64,000 nt of DNA. It comes from Oscillospiraceae bacterium (lineage in GTDB: Bacteria > Bacillota > Clostridia > Oscillospirales > Oscillospiraceae). Position 1 is the first letter of the stretch; each line of letters opens with the position of its first letter. This document shows positions 42,452 through 51,152 of this stretch, one piece after another. The stretch spans positions 3,162,001-3,226,000 of the forward strand of contig AP025582.1 in the NCBI GenBank assembly GCA_022846075.1. The letters run 5' to 3'. A program made the position numbers and the translations under genes. The notes under the pieces are model-generated. The model made no database searches. It saw only the letters and a list, made by a program, of their open reading frames with translations, and was not told the origin of the DNA.

Positions 42452-43351
42452 TTGCTGAAACGACGGACGGATCTGGCCCTGGAGGCCAGAGAACTGCTGG
42501 GGAAGGAGGCGGAGGGCCTGCCGGGGGTGACCTGTGAGGAGACCTCCGCGGGGGGCTTTCCCCTCACCACGGTAAAGATCACCTCCCCGGAGGGGGCCAA
42601 GGCCCTGGGGAAGCCGGAGGGGACTTACCACACCCTGGACCTGGCGGGGCTGGCCCGGCGGGAGCCGGAGGCCTTTCCCCGGGCGGTGACCGCCCTGGCG
42701 GGGCTCCTGGCCCCCCTGCTGGGGCAGGAGACGGCCGAGGACGTGCTGGTGGTGGGGCTGGGGAACCGGGCCATTACCCCCGACGCGGTGGGGCCCAAGG
42801 CCGCCGACCGGACCCTTGTGACCCGCCACATGGTCCGCATGGCCCCCGAGCAGTTCGGCTCCTTCCGGCCCGTGGCCGCCCTGGCGGCGGGGGTGCTGGG
42901 CACCACCGGCGTGGAGAGCGGGGAGATCGTGAAGGCGGTGGCCGGCAGCATCTCCCCCAAAAAGATCATCGCCGTGGACGCCCTGGCCTCCCGGAGCCTG
43001 GACCGGCTTTGCTCCACGGTCCAGGTGTCCGACACGGGCATCTCCCCCGGCTCCGGGGTGGGGAACCACCGCTTTGCCCTGAACGCCGAGAGCCTGGGGG
43101 TACCCGTCATCGCCGTGGGGGTGCCCACGGTGGTGGACGGGGCCACCCTGGCCGCCGACGTGCTGGAGGAGGCGGGCAAGGGGGAGTTCGACCCCGCCGC
43201 CCTGACCGGGGGCGCGGGGGCCGCGCTTATGGTGACCACCCGGGACATTGACGAGCGGGTGGAGGACATGGCCAAGGTGATCGGGTATGCCGTCAGTTTG
43301 GCCCTCCAGCCGGGGATGGAGCTGAGTGAGCTGGAGATGCTGGTGGAGTGA
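42452..43351 (+). CDS. gpr: Spore germination protease GPR
   Basis: The 299-residue A25-family protease cleaves small acid-soluble spore proteins at germination. Recognisable stretches: RTDLALEARELL (zymogen N-terminus), VGLGNRAITPDAVGP, RHMVRMAPEQFGSFRPVAALAAGVLGTTGVES, VDALASRSLDRLCSTVQVSDTGISPGSGVGNHR and VIAVGVPTVVDGATL. The TTG start at 42452 has AAGGAGG 8 nt upstream. It should be expressed in the forespore; I could not define a convincing sigma-G promoter. Its presence argues for a spore-forming host. Confidence 0.95.
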   Translation: MLKRRTDLALEARELLGKEAEGLPGVTCEETSAGGFPLTTVKITSPEGAKALGKPEGTYHTLDLAGLARREPEAFPRAVTALAGLLAPLLGQETAEDVLVVGLGNRAITPDAVGPKAADRTLVTRHMVRMAPEQFGSFRPVAALAAGVLGTTGVESGEIVKAVAGSISPKKIIAVDALASRSLDRLCSTVQVSDTGISPGSGVGNHRFALNAESLGVPVIAVGVPTVVDGATLAADVLEEAGKGEFDPAALTGGAGAALMVTTRDIDERVEDMAKVIGYAVSLALQPGMELSELEMLVE

Positions 43352-44024
43352 GGGCGGTGGGTTTTTATGGCCGTTGACTCGGGCTTTGAGGTAAGATGCG
43401 GCGGGCCGCTGGGGACAGCGGCCCTTACGGGGTGGGGGGCCTGAGAAGAAGGCTTCCCCTGGGGTCTAGTGGCCCTTAGCGATAGCTTTAGGGCCACTTG
43501 ATGCAAGCGAAGTCGTTGAAGCTGGCTGCGAAGCAGACTGATGAGGGGGATGTATCACTTTGGTAGAGCCTTTTCTGTTATCCCTAGTTCCCCTCATCCG
43601 TCAGCCCTTTGGGCTGCCACCTTCCCCCGAGGGGAAGGCTAAAGACCACCCCTTTGTCAAGAACACGTTAGCGGCCGAGCGGCGCAAGAGGGACCACGGG
43701 TCGTACAGACGCACCCGTGCTTTTCCCCCTTTCAACAAGCAGTAGACCTGCCACTAAAAAGGGAATCTGTGAACAGGGCTACACCAGAGACTTTTCTTTG
43801 GGGGTCTGGGGCCGCAGCGTTGAGAAAATGCGCCGGTGGCGCATTTTTAGCGGAGGCTGGCCGGCTATGCCGGCCAGGTCACCCTTCCCTGAGAACGAAA
43901 AGAAACATCCCCCACAAGGGCGCACCTTCCGAGGTGCAGTCAGGCATCTGCCCTTTCTAGGAACCGCCGTCCGCGCAAAAAAGCGCCGGGAGAAATATTC
44001 TCCCGGCGCCTGTTTTGATTCCAT
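43352..44024. repeat. Repeat-only spacer: R5, R1 and R3 copy c
   Basis: R5 (about 43403-43430), a hairpin TAGTGGCCCT/AGGGCCACT (about 43467-43500), an R1 half (CATCCGTCAGCCC...GGCTGCCACC, about 43574-43640) and R3 copy c (about 43640-43930, minus orientation). R3 copy c carries the TTTCTTTGGGGGTCTGGGG box, the ATGCGCCGGTGGCGCAT hairpin, the CTGGCCGGCTATGCCGGCCAG hairpin and GAACGAAAAGAAACATCCCCC. A terminator-like CGCCGGGAGAAATATTCTCCCGGCG (about 43984-44008) followed by CTGTTTTG serves the convergent M23 gene. No CDS. Confidence 0.8.
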
Positions 44025-45512
44025 TCAGGGCAGATAATTGTACGGATTTACCGTCTCGCCGTTCAGCTTCACCTGGAAATGACAGTGGTTTCCGGTGGCC
44101 CGGCCGGTAGCGCCCACCCGGGCGATGGTCTGGCCCTTGTACACCCGGTCCCCGGCGCTGACGTTTACGCTGGAGCAGTGGGCGTAGATGGTCTGGAGTC
44201 CGTTTTCATGGTCGATGAGCACGTAGTTGCCGTAGCTCCAATAACTGCCGGTGCCCCGGCCGGCAAAGACCACCCGGCCGCCGTCGGCGGCGGCGATGGG
44301 AGCGCCGTAGGAGCCCGCGATGTCCAGGCCGGTGTGGAAGCTGTAAGAGCCGAAGATATAACGGGAGCCGTAGCTGGAGTTGATGCGCCCGTAGAGCGGC
44401 CACTGGAAGGAGCCGGTGGCCATGGTACGGGGCCGCTCCTTGGTGCCCACCGCCACCACCTGGGTCACAGGCTCGGTGATCACCGTGGAGGAGTTGATGT
44501 TCCGCTGCTGCTCCACGCCGTTGAGGTAGGTGATGTCCGCGTTGTAGGTGGCCACGCCCTCCACGCCGGGGGTCAGCACTTTGGTGTCCCCCTGGTACAT
44601 GGAGTCGTTGGGGACCTCCTCCACGGGGTAGGCCACGGGGCCGTCGTAGGTCAGGTTATCCACCGTCCGCACCGACAGGAAGGGCACCGCCTGGCTGATG
44701 GTGAGGGTCTGGCCCACCCACAGCTTGTTGATATCCACCTCCGGGTTTAGGGCCTGGAGGTCCGCCATGCGCATGTCGTGGCTGTTGGCGATGCCGGAGA
44801 AGGTATCGCCGGCCTGGACGGTGTAGTCCACCTGCTCCATGCTGTTGGCGGTGAGGACCTGCCGCATGGACGCCACGTCCTTCAGGGCGCTGGTGGAGGT
44901 ATACTCCTTGGTCACCACCACCGGCTGGGTAAACTCGGCGGAGATGGTGTTGTCGTTGACGTAGGGGGCCTTCAGAGAGTCCAGCAGAGTGGTGAGGGCG
45001 GCCTCGTCGTCGGCGGCGCCGATCATCTGGCCGTTCACCGTCAGCACGGAGGTCTTCATCACCTCGCCGATCTGGTCGAAGAGGTAGGTCTCCACCCTGG
45101 CCACCGGGATCAGGTCCTCCCGCAGGGAGATGCCGAAATCGTAGCTCACGGTCTGCTCCAGGGTGTAGGGGTGGTCCAAAATGCTGGAGGCCCGGGCCTC
45201 CACCCGGTGGATGGCGCTTTCCACCACCTGGCGGTTGTTCACCCGGCCCAGGCTCACGCCGTCCACCGACACCTCGTAGCTGGGGCAGTAGAGGCTGCCC
45301 AGAACGGCGGAGGAGGCGATGGAGAGGGCCGCGATGAGGTAGACGGCCGGGTCCAGGCCGGACCGGCGCTCCAGAAAGTTGGGCCGGGGAAGGGCCTGCA
45401 GCCGGTCTTTCCAGGTAATCCGGACATGGCTGCGGCGCCGGCGGGGGAGGTCCATCGTCGCGGCCGGAACCATGACACGTTCCGGCTGGGGATAAGGCAG
45501 GATCTCATCCAC
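44025..45512 (-). CDS. Membrane-anchored LysM-G5-M23 cell-wall peptidase
   Basis: The 495-residue protein has a cytoplasmic basic N-terminus (MDLPRRRRSHVRI), one TM helix (about residues 56-75) and an extracytoplasmic region. A LysM domain (about 228-272, VQAGDTFSGIANSHDMRMADLQALN) binds glycan. A G5 domain (about 275-350) follows, then an M23/LytM peptidase with metal ligands in FHTGLDIAG (about 391-395) and HCHFQV (about 475-478). These enzymes cut peptidoglycan cross-bridges; the layout resembles clostridial spore- or division-associated M23 proteins. The GTG start has GAAGG upstream. Confidence 0.9.
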   Translation of the reverse strand: MDEILPYPQPERVMVPAATMDLPRRRRSHVRITWKDRLQALPRPNFLERRSGLDPAVYLIAALSIASSAVLGSLYCPSYEVSVDGVSLGRVNNRQVVESAIHRVEARASSILDHPYTLEQTVSYDFGISLREDLIPVARVETYLFDQIGEVMKTSVLTVNGQMIGAADDEAALTTLLDSLKAPYVNDNTISAEFTQPVVVTKEYTSTSALKDVASMRQVLTANSMEQVDYTVQAGDTFSGIANSHDMRMADLQALNPEVDINKLWVGQTLTISQAVPFLSVRTVDNLTYDGPVAYPVEEVPNDSMYQGDTKVLTPGVEGVATYNADITYLNGVEQQRNINSSTVITEPVTQVVAVGTKERPRTMATGSFQWPLYGRINSSYGSRYIFGSYSFHTGLDIAGSYGAPIAAADGGRVVFAGRGTGSYWSYGNYVLIDHENGLQTIYAHCSSVNVSAGDRVYKGQTIARVGATGRATGNHCHFQVKLNGETVNPYNYLP

Positions 45513-45607
45513 TGGGAAAACCTTCTTTCTGCTTCATCGTCGTATGATCTATTCCGCCCCGATTGTTACGGAGGGGAAACAAAAGATTACAAATGGTTAC
45601 AAAGGTG

Positions 45608-45636
45608 ATGATACACGTTTTCGTCCCGTTCGTCAA
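45608..45636 (-). promoter_or_regulatory. Promoter of the M23 peptidase gene
   Basis: Minus strand: TTGACG (45631-45636), 17-bp spacer, TATCAT (45608-45613), about 95 nt from the GTG start. Confidence 0.75.
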
Positions 45637-45705
45637 GACATTTCACCTTTTTCGGCAGTTTTGCCCATCTAAGATTTGGGTTATCGCTACATGTTGTGGC
45701 CGTAT

Positions 45706-45740
45706 AAAAAGCCGCCCTCCAGATGGAGGGCGGCTGGTGC
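45706..45740 (-). terminator. Terminator of the HPr-like gene
   Basis: On the minus strand GCCGCCCTCCATCTGGAGGGCGGC is followed by TTTTTATACGG, about 55 nt after the HPr-like stop. Confidence 0.88.
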
Positions 45741-45795
45741 CGGCGGTTTGTCTGCGGCCCTTCCGGCCGCTGAACGGTGTCCCACCAGGGGCGTG

Positions 45796-46038
45796 TCACA
45801 TGGCCTGGGCGTCGTGGCGGCGGGCGGCCTGCTCCAGGCGGCGGATCACATAAAGGGAGTCGGTGACCACCTTCACGGGCTTGGAAAAGTCCACAGAGAA
45901 GAGGCCCAGGAAGGTGCGGGCGTCCACCTGGAGGCTCTCGTCCTCGGAGGACAGGTAGACGGGGGCGTCGGCGGCGTTCGCCAGCTTTTGGAGCGCCTCC
46001 AGATCGGCGAGGGAATCAAACTTGACGTGCATGACCAT
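45796..46038 (-). CDS. HPr-like protein lacking the phospho-histidine
   Basis: The 80-residue protein has the second half of an HPr fold: VDARTFLGLFSVDFSKPVKVVTD matches the HPr region KSIMGVMSL, with a Thr where HPr has regulatory Ser46. The region that normally carries GIHARPA reads SLADLEALQ, with no active-site His. It therefore cannot act as a normal PTS phosphocarrier and is more likely a regulatory or structural relative. The ATG at 46038 follows AAAGGAG; a second in-frame ATG lies two codons on. It has its own promoter and terminator. Confidence 0.7.
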   Translation of the reverse strand: MVMHVKFDSLADLEALQKLANAADAPVYLSSEDESLQVDARTFLGLFSVDFSKPVKVVTDSLYVIRRLEQAARRHDAQAM

Positions 46039-46122
46039 ATGTATCGTGTTCTCCTTTTTGAAGCGGTATGTTTTGTCGGGTTTGTCCCGGAGGGAAATCC
46101 TCCCTCTGACAGGACGCTTCGC

Positions 46123-46151
46123 AGTATATAACAGCGGGAGGGCCATTGCAA
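46123..46151 (-). promoter_or_regulatory. Promoter of the HPr-like gene
   Basis: Minus strand: TTGCAA (46146-46151), 17-bp spacer, TATACT (46123-46128). A GGGAGGATTTCCCTCC hairpin lies in the leader. Confidence 0.72.
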
Positions 46152-46225
46152 TATGCAACTTCCACAACATTTCCGTCTCCGAAGGATAAAAACATATCAC
46201 CCGCCTGACGGCGGAAAACCCCCAT

Positions 46226-46264
46226 AAAACAAGGACAGCCCCGTTTAGGGGCTGTCCTTGTTTT
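46226..46264. terminator. Terminator beyond element E-C (native pta terminator)
   Basis: A 17-bp perfect stem AAAACAAGGACAGCCCC/GGGGCTGTCCTTGTTTT is T-rich on both strands. It lies 12 nt beyond the second (distal) copy of the pta gene end, which suggests the distal copy is where pta originally ended. Confidence 0.9.
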
Positions 46265-46275
46265 ATATTCGTCTC

Positions 46276-46534
46276 TCAGCTCAGGGCGGCGGTGATAATG
46301 GCCATGGAGCAGCTCCCCGCAAAGCAAGCTTTGCGGGGGACCCCTTGAATTTCAAATGCTCGGTCGGCAAAGCTTCCCTGCGCGATTTTCCGCCGCTTTG
46401 CGGCTCCAAATCCACGGCGCATTCGCGCCGGCCCCGCCTCCGGCGGGGCGGAGGTCTCCTCCCCCAAAGCCGCGGGTGCCGGTCAGAAATCCCGCTTTCC
46501 TCAGCTCAGGGCAGCGGTGATAATGGCCATGGAG
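46276..46534 (-). repeat. Gene-end-duplicating element E, copy C (pta)
   Basis: The last 10 codons and stop of pta (46501-46534) recur at 46276-46309 with one silent change (GCT/GCC). Stops are 225 nt apart. The roughly 190-nt core shares modules with copy A (after xpt), read in the host gene's direction: GGCGCG-CGCC followed by ATTTGGAGC, GCGCAGGG, GCCGACCGAGCATTTGAAAT and GGGGTCCCC-hairpin-GGGG. In the pta frame it encodes PARMRRGFGAAKRRKIAQG and ADRAFEI. These correspond to PARERRKFGAKR, IAQG and ADRVCEI in copy A. Confidence 0.82.
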
Positions 46535-47487
46535 TAGACCTCCTGGGCGTTGCAGCCCCGGGAGAGGTCGTTGACGGGGGCGTTCAGGCCCAGCAGGATG
46601 GGGCCGTAGGCGTCGAAGGAGCCAAGGCGCTGAGCGATCTTGTAGCCGATGTTGCCGGCGTTGATGTCGGGGAAAATGAAGGTGTTGGCGTAGCCGGCCA
46701 CCTTGGAGTCGGGGCACTTGGTGGCGGCCACCCGGGGGGAGACGGCGGCGTCGAACTGGAGCTCGCCGTCCACGTCGAAGTCGGGGTTGGAGGCCACCAG
46801 CTTCTCGTAGGCGTGGCGGACCTTGTCCACGTCCTCGCCGGAGCCGGAGCCGTGGGTAGAGTAGGAGAGCATGGCCACCTTGGGCTCGATGCCGAAGACC
46901 CGGCCGCAGGCGGCCACCTCGGTGGCGATCTCCACCAGCTCGTCCTCGCTGGGCTTGATGTTGATGGCGCAGTCGCCCATGGCCAGGACCTCCCGGTCGC
47001 CGGTGGCGGAGGGGCGGACCAGGATGAAGCAGGAGGAGACGATCTTGTTGCCCGGCTTGGTCTTGATGAGCTGGAGGGCGGGACGGACGGTGTCGGCGGT
47101 GGAGTAGGTGGCGCCGCCCAGCAGGCAGTCGGCCTCCCCCATCTTCACCAGCATGGTGCCGAAGTAGTTGGCCTGCATGAGCTTCTTGCGGCACTCCTCC
47201 TCGGTCATCTTGCCCTTGCGCAGCTCCACCATCTTGGCCACCATGGCGTCCATGCCCTCGTAGGTGGCGGGGTCCAGCACCCGGGCGCCCCGGATGTTGA
47301 AGCCCTCCCGCTCGGCGGCGGCGTGGACCTCCGCCTCCTTGCCCACCAGGACGGGGGTGAGCCAGGTGCCGGCCAGCAGGCGGGCGCTGGCCTCCAGGAT
47401 GCGCTCGTCGGTGCCCTCCGTGAACACAATGGTCTTGGGGGCCTTTTTCAGTTTTTCGATCATCGTGCCGAATCCGAACTTTTCCAT
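46501..47487 (-). CDS. pta: Phosphate acetyltransferase
   Basis: The 328-residue short-form Pta interconverts acetyl-CoA and acetyl phosphate for acetate fermentation. Signatures: LLGGATYSTADTVRPALQLIKTKPG, SSCFILV, MGDCAINIKPSEDELVEIA and NTFIFPDINAGNIGYKIAQRLG. No ackA is adjacent. GGAGGATC precedes the ATG. A TTGATAC/GTATCAA palindrome lies in the leader (47511-47528). Its 3' end is duplicated by element E copy C. Confidence 0.95.
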   Translation of the reverse strand: MEKFGFGTMIEKLKKAPKTIVFTEGTDERILEASARLLAGTWLTPVLVGKEAEVHAAAEREGFNIRGARVLDPATYEGMDAMVAKMVELRKGKMTEEECRKKLMQANYFGTMLVKMGEADCLLGGATYSTADTVRPALQLIKTKPGNKIVSSCFILVRPSATGDREVLAMGDCAINIKPSEDELVEIATEVAACGRVFGIEPKVAMLSYSTHGSGSGEDVDKVRHAYEKLVASNPDFDVDGELQFDAAVSPRVAATKCPDSKVAGYANTFIFPDINAGNIGYKIAQRLGSFDAYGPILLGLNAPVNDLSRGCNAQEVYSMAIITAALS

Positions 47488-47510
47488 TTTTGATCCTCCA
47501 AATATACATT

Positions 47511-47569
47511 TTGATACTTAGGTATCAACATTGTCCCATATTATACACCTGATGATGGGGAAAACTCAA
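47511..47569 (-). promoter_or_regulatory. pta promoter and leader palindrome
   Basis: Minus strand: TTGAGT (47564-47569), 18-bp spacer, TATAAT (47540-47545). Downstream, inverted arms TTGATAC (47511-47517) and GTATCAA (47522-47528) lie at or after the start of transcription and are a candidate operator for a dimeric regulator, possibly the divergent XRE protein. Confidence 0.65.
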
Positions 47570-47604
47570 CGGAGGGGGAAGGATTTTTTCATAAAATTTT
47601 TAGC

Positions 47605-47633
47605 TTTACAAGAAGTATTGTTTTCTCTATACT
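47605..47633 (+). promoter_or_regulatory. Promoter of the XRE regulator gene
   Basis: TTTACA (47605-47610), 17-bp spacer, TATACT (47628-47633). GGAG at about 47660 serves the ATG at 47674. Confidence 0.75.
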
Positions 47634-47673
47634 ATACTTACTGTTTTGAAACCCAAACTGGAGTGTGTGTGAT

Positions 47674-48387
47674 ATGGAAACAACCAACGATTTTGCCCGG
47701 TCCCTCTCCCTGCTGCGGCAGGAAAAACGGGTGAGCCAGCGCTCTGCCGCCAAGGATCTGGGCATCAGCCAGGCCCTTCTGTCCCACTATGAAAACGGGG
47801 TGCGGGAGCCTGGGCTGGCCTTTGTCCGCCGGGCCTGCGATTACTACCGTGTATCGGCCGACTTCCTGCTGGGCCGGACCCTGAGCCGGGACGGCACCAC
47901 CATTGGGGCCGAGGAGCTCTACGACTACTCCAACGAAAAGGACAACGTCCTCCACGGCAGCATCATGGCCACCCTGAACAAAAAGCTGCTGGTGAACTCG
48001 GTGGGGGTGCTCTTCGACCTGCTGGGCAAGCTGGGGAACAAGGCGGCCATCCAGGCCGCCTCCAACTACCTCTCCACCGCCGTCTATAAGCTGTTCCGGT
48101 ACTTCTACCGGGCGCCGGGGACCCAGAACGAGGACTTTTTCTCCATTCCCACCGCCCACTTCGTCACCGGGTGCTCCAACGCCGACATGATCTACTCGGA
48201 GACCGATTACGTGGATGCCCTGGCCGAGCAGGTGAAGGAGAAGGGAAAGGAATCCTTCCCGCCCATGAACAACGACGCCCTGGCCCAGGCCTATCCGGGG
48301 CCTTACCAGTCCCTTTTGCAGATCATCCACTCCACCGGGGAGCGGATCAACTACAATATGGCCCAGCGGTGGACGGGGAAAAAGTGA
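47674..48387 (+). CDS. XRE-family transcriptional regulator
   Basis: The 237-residue protein has an N-terminal helix-turn-helix (residues about 8-62: LRQEKRVSQRSAAKDLGISQALLSHYENGVREP) followed by YYRVSADFLLGRT. The C-terminal portion of about 160 residues, helical and of no family I recognise, presumably dimerises or senses a ligand. It is divergent from pta, with about 190 nt between the starts. ATG 47674 is preferred over a GTG three codons upstream. Confidence 0.85.
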   Translation: METTNDFARSLSLLRQEKRVSQRSAAKDLGISQALLSHYENGVREPGLAFVRRACDYYRVSADFLLGRTLSRDGTTIGAEELYDYSNEKDNVLHGSIMATLNKKLLVNSVGVLFDLLGKLGNKAAIQAASNYLSTAVYKLFRYFYRAPGTQNEDFFSIPTAHFVTGCSNADMIYSETDYVDALAEQVKEKGKESFPPMNNDALAQAYPGPYQSLLQIIHSTGERINYNMAQRWTGKK

Positions 48388-48889
48388 GGGGTGTGCAGGC
48401 GTTGAGGGCGGGTCTTGGCTCTTTGAAATGGGGCCTTTTGCCTTGGCGGGCAGTTCCCCTCATCCGTCAGTGCTTTGGGCTGGGGCGTTTGTCTTAGCTG
48501 TCCGTTCCCCTCATCCGTCAGCGGCTTCGCCGCTGCCACCTTCCCCCGAGGGGAAGGCTAAGAACCCCCCTCTATCAAGCACGTGTCAGCGGCAGCGGCG
48601 CAAGAGGGACCACGGGTCGTACAGACGCTCCCGCGCTTATACCCCTTCTTCGGGCAGTAGACCTTCTACCGGGAAGGGAATCTGCGAGCAGGGCTACTCT
48701 AAAGACTTTTCTTTGGGGGTCTGGGGCCGCAGCGTTAAGAAAATGCGCCGGTGGCGCATTTTTAGCGGAGGCTGGCCGGCTATGCCGGCCAGGTCACCCT
48801 TCCCTGAGAACGAAAAGAAACATCCCCCAGAAGGAAGCACGCCTCGACGTGCAATCAGTGAACAATATTAAGAACCACGGAGGTTTTTT
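48388..48889. repeat. Repeat-only spacer: R1 units and R3 copy d
   Basis: Two R1 fragments (about 48447-48480 and 48505-48560, CATCCGTCAG...GCTGCCACC) and R3 copy d (about 48565-48850, minus orientation). The R3 copy carries the CTTTTCTTTGGGGGTCTGGGG box (about 48705-48726), the ATGCGCCGGTGGCGCAT and CTGGCCGGCTATGCCGGCCAG hairpins, and GCACGCCTCGACGTGC. Sequence from 48705 to 48830 is nearly identical to R3 copy c (43790-43910). The lepA ribosome site (GGAGG) closes the spacer. Confidence 0.8.
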
Positions 48890-50701
48890 ATGGCCGACCA
48901 ATCGAAGATCAGGAACTTTTCCATCATCGCCCACATCGACCACGGAAAGTCCACCCTCTCCGACCGGCTCATCGAGCTGTGCGGGGCGGTGGAGCAGCGG
49001 GAGATGGAGAGCCAGCTTTTGGACAACATGGACCTGGAGCGGGAGCGGGGCATCACCATCAAGGCCCGGGCCGTGAAGCTGTCCTACAAGGCCCTGGACG
49101 GGGAGACCTATGAGCTGAACCTCATCGACACCCCGGGCCACGTGGACTTCAACTACGAGGTCAGCCGGTCCCTGGCCGCCTGCGAGGGAGCCGTGCTGGT
49201 GGTGGACGCCGCCCAGGGCATCGAGGCCCAAACCCTGGCCAACACCTACCTGGCCATGGAGCACGACCTGGAGATCCGCCCGGTGGTGAACAAGATCGAC
49301 CTCCCCGCCGCCGACCCGGCCCGGGTGAAGCAGGAGATCGAGGACGTCATCGGCCTGGAGGCCCAGGACGCCCCGGAGATCTCCGCCAAGATGGGCATCA
49401 ACATCCAGGCGGTGCTGGAGGACGTGGTCCACCACGTCCCCGCCCCCGACGGGGACCCCAAGGCCCCGCTGAAGGCCCTCATCTTCGACAGCCAGTACGA
49501 CGCCTACCGGGGGGTCATCGTCTTTTTCCGGGTGATGGAGGGCACGGTGAAGACCGGCATGCCCATCCGCATGATGGCCTCCGGGGCCCAGTACGAGGTC
49601 ATCGAGTGTGGCCACCTGCTCCCCCTGGGCATGGAGCCCTGCAAGGAGCTCATCGCCGGGGAGGTGGGCTACCTCACCGCCTCCATCAAGAACGTGAAGG
49701 ATACCCGGGTGGGCGACACCATCACCGGGGTGGAGCGCCCCGCCGGGGAAGCCCTGCCCGGCTACCGGCCCGCCCAGGCCATGGTCTACTGCGGCATCTA
49801 CACCGAGGACGGCTCCAAGTTCCCCGACCTGCGGGACGCCCTGGAAAAGCTCCAGCTCAACGACGCCTCCCTCTCCTTCGAGCCCGAGTCCTCCGCCGCC
49901 CTGGGCTTCGGCTTCCGGTGCGGGTTTTTGGGGATGCTCCACATGGAGATTATCCAGGAGCGGCTGGAGCGGGAGTTTGATCTGGACCTCATCACCACCC
50001 TCCCCTCCGTCATCTACCAGATCACCAAAACGGACGGCACGGTGGTGATGGTGGACAACCCCCACAACTACCCTGACGTGGGTTCCATCGCCACGGCGGA
50101 GGAGCCCTACGCCAAGGTGTCCATCATCGCGCCGCCGGACTACGTGGGCAACATCATGCCCCTGTGCCAGGACCGGCGGGGGGAGTTCAAGGACATGCAG
50201 TATTTGGACACCAACCTGGTGGAGATCCACTACTCCATGCCCCTGGGGGAAATCATCTACGACTTCTTCGACACCCTGAAAGCCCGGACCAAGGGCTACG
50301 CCTCCCTGGACTATGAGCTCTCCGAGTACCGGCCCAGCGAGCTTGTGAAGGTGGACCTGCTGCTGAACGGCGACCAGGTGGACGCCCTGAGCTTCATCGC
50401 CCACCGGGAGAAGGCCTATCCCCGGGCCCGCAGGCTGTGCGAAAAGCTCAAGGACAACATCCCCCGCCAGCTCTTCGAGGTTCCCATCCAGGCCGCCATC
50501 GGGGGGAAGGTCATCGCCCGGGAGACCATCAAGGCCATGCGCAAGGACGTGCTGGCCAAGTGCTACGGCGGCGACATCACCCGGAAGAAGAAGCTGCTGG
50601 AGAAGCAGAAAGAGGGCAAGAAGAAGATGCGCTCGCTGGGGAGCGTGCAGATCCCCACCGAGGCGTTCATGGCGGTGCTGAAGCTGGACGAGGAGAACTG
50701 A
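48890..50701 (+). CDS. lepA: Elongation factor 4 (LepA GTPase)
   Basis: The 603-residue protein is standard LepA: G1 [10 protein letters not shown]2 ERGITIKA, G3 DTPGHVDF, G4 NKID, EF-G-like domains, and the C-terminal basic domain ending [34 protein letters not shown]. It is a ribosome-associated translational GTPase that promotes back-translocation or 30S maturation. gpr, lepA and spoIIP occur in one region here as in Bacillus, though with other genes between. Confidence 0.97.
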   Translation: MADQSKIRNFSIIAHIDHGKSTLSDRLIELCGAVEQREMESQLLDNMDLERERGITIKARAVKLSYKALDGETYELNLIDTPGHVDFNYEVSRSLAACEGAVLVVDAAQGIEAQTLANTYLAMEHDLEIRPVVNKIDLPAADPARVKQEIEDVIGLEAQDAPEISAKMGINIQAVLEDVVHHVPAPDGDPKAPLKALIFDSQYDAYRGVIVFFRVMEGTVKTGMPIRMMASGAQYEVIECGHLLPLGMEPCKELIAGEVGYLTASIKNVKDTRVGDTITGVERPAGEALPGYRPAQAMVYCGIYTEDGSKFPDLRDALEKLQLNDASLSFEPESSAALGFGFRCGFLGMLHMEIIQERLEREFDLDLITTLPSVIYQITKTDGTVVMVDNPHNYPDVGSIATAEEPYAKVSIIAPPDYVGNIMPLCQDRRGEFKDMQYLDTNLVEIHYSMPLGEIIYDFFDTLKARTKGYASLDYELSEYRPSELVKVDLLLNGDQVDALSFIAHREKAYPRARRLCEKLKDNIPRQLFEVPIQAAIGGKVIARETIKAMRKDVLAKCYGGDITRKKKLLEKQKEGKKKMRSLGSVQIPTEAFMAVLKLDEEN

Positions 50702-50766
50702 TCCCACCGGCGCGGCCGGGCGGGGGCCCGCGGCAAAAAATTGTAGCCTAACGGCCCCCTTTGGGT

Positions 50767-50772
50767 TATAAT
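50767..50772 (+). promoter_or_regulatory. Probable -10 box of the darA operon
   Basis: A perfect TATAAT lies 56 nt upstream of darA. I see no good -35 at normal spacing (TTGTAG is 20 bp away). A small GGCGTGTGCGCC hairpin lies in the leader. Confidence 0.5.
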
Positions 50773-50827
50773 AGAAGAGAAGACATAGAGGCCGGCGGCG
50801 TGTGCGCCGGTCCATGGAGGGATACCT

Positions 50828-51151
50828 ATGAAGCTGATCCTTGCTATCATCAACCATGACGACGCCGGCAGCGTGACCCAGAGCCTGACCAAAAAGGGGT
50901 TCTCCTCCACCAAGCTGGCCACCACCGGCGGCTTCCTCATGGCGGGGAACGTCACCATCCTGGTGGGCGTGGACGAGGAGAAGGTCCAGACCGTCATCGA
51001 CATCATCAAGGAGCACTCCCACTCCCGCAAGCAGATGATCCCCACCACCACCGAGATGAGCTACGGGTACTACCCGTCCATGCCGGTGGAGGTCACCGTG
51101 GGGGGCGCCACCATCTTCGTGGTGGACATCGAGCGCTTCGAGCGGGTGTGA
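50828..51151 (+). CDS. darA: Cyclic-di-AMP receptor protein (PII-like DarA/PstA)
   Basis: The 107-residue protein is full length. The DarA/PstA signature covers MKLILAIINHDDAGSVTQSL, KKGFSSTKLATTGGFLMAGNVTILVG and the C-terminal VTVGGATIFVVDIERFERV. It is a trimeric PII-like receptor that binds c-di-AMP between subunits; its downstream partner is unsettled. The darA-holB-ricT order matches Bacillus yaaQ-holB-yaaT. GGAGGG precedes the ATG. Confidence 0.93.
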   Translation: MKLILAIINHDDAGSVTQSLTKKGFSSTKLATTGGFLMAGNVTILVGVDEEKVQTVIDIIKEHSHSRKQMIPTTTEMSYGYYPSMPVEVTVGGATIFVVDIERFERV

Positions 51152-51152
51152 C

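Noticed and set aside
46276-46467. 63-residue ORF downstream of pta as a separate gene
   Set aside because: It is the element frame plus the duplicated pta end, with no ribosome site.
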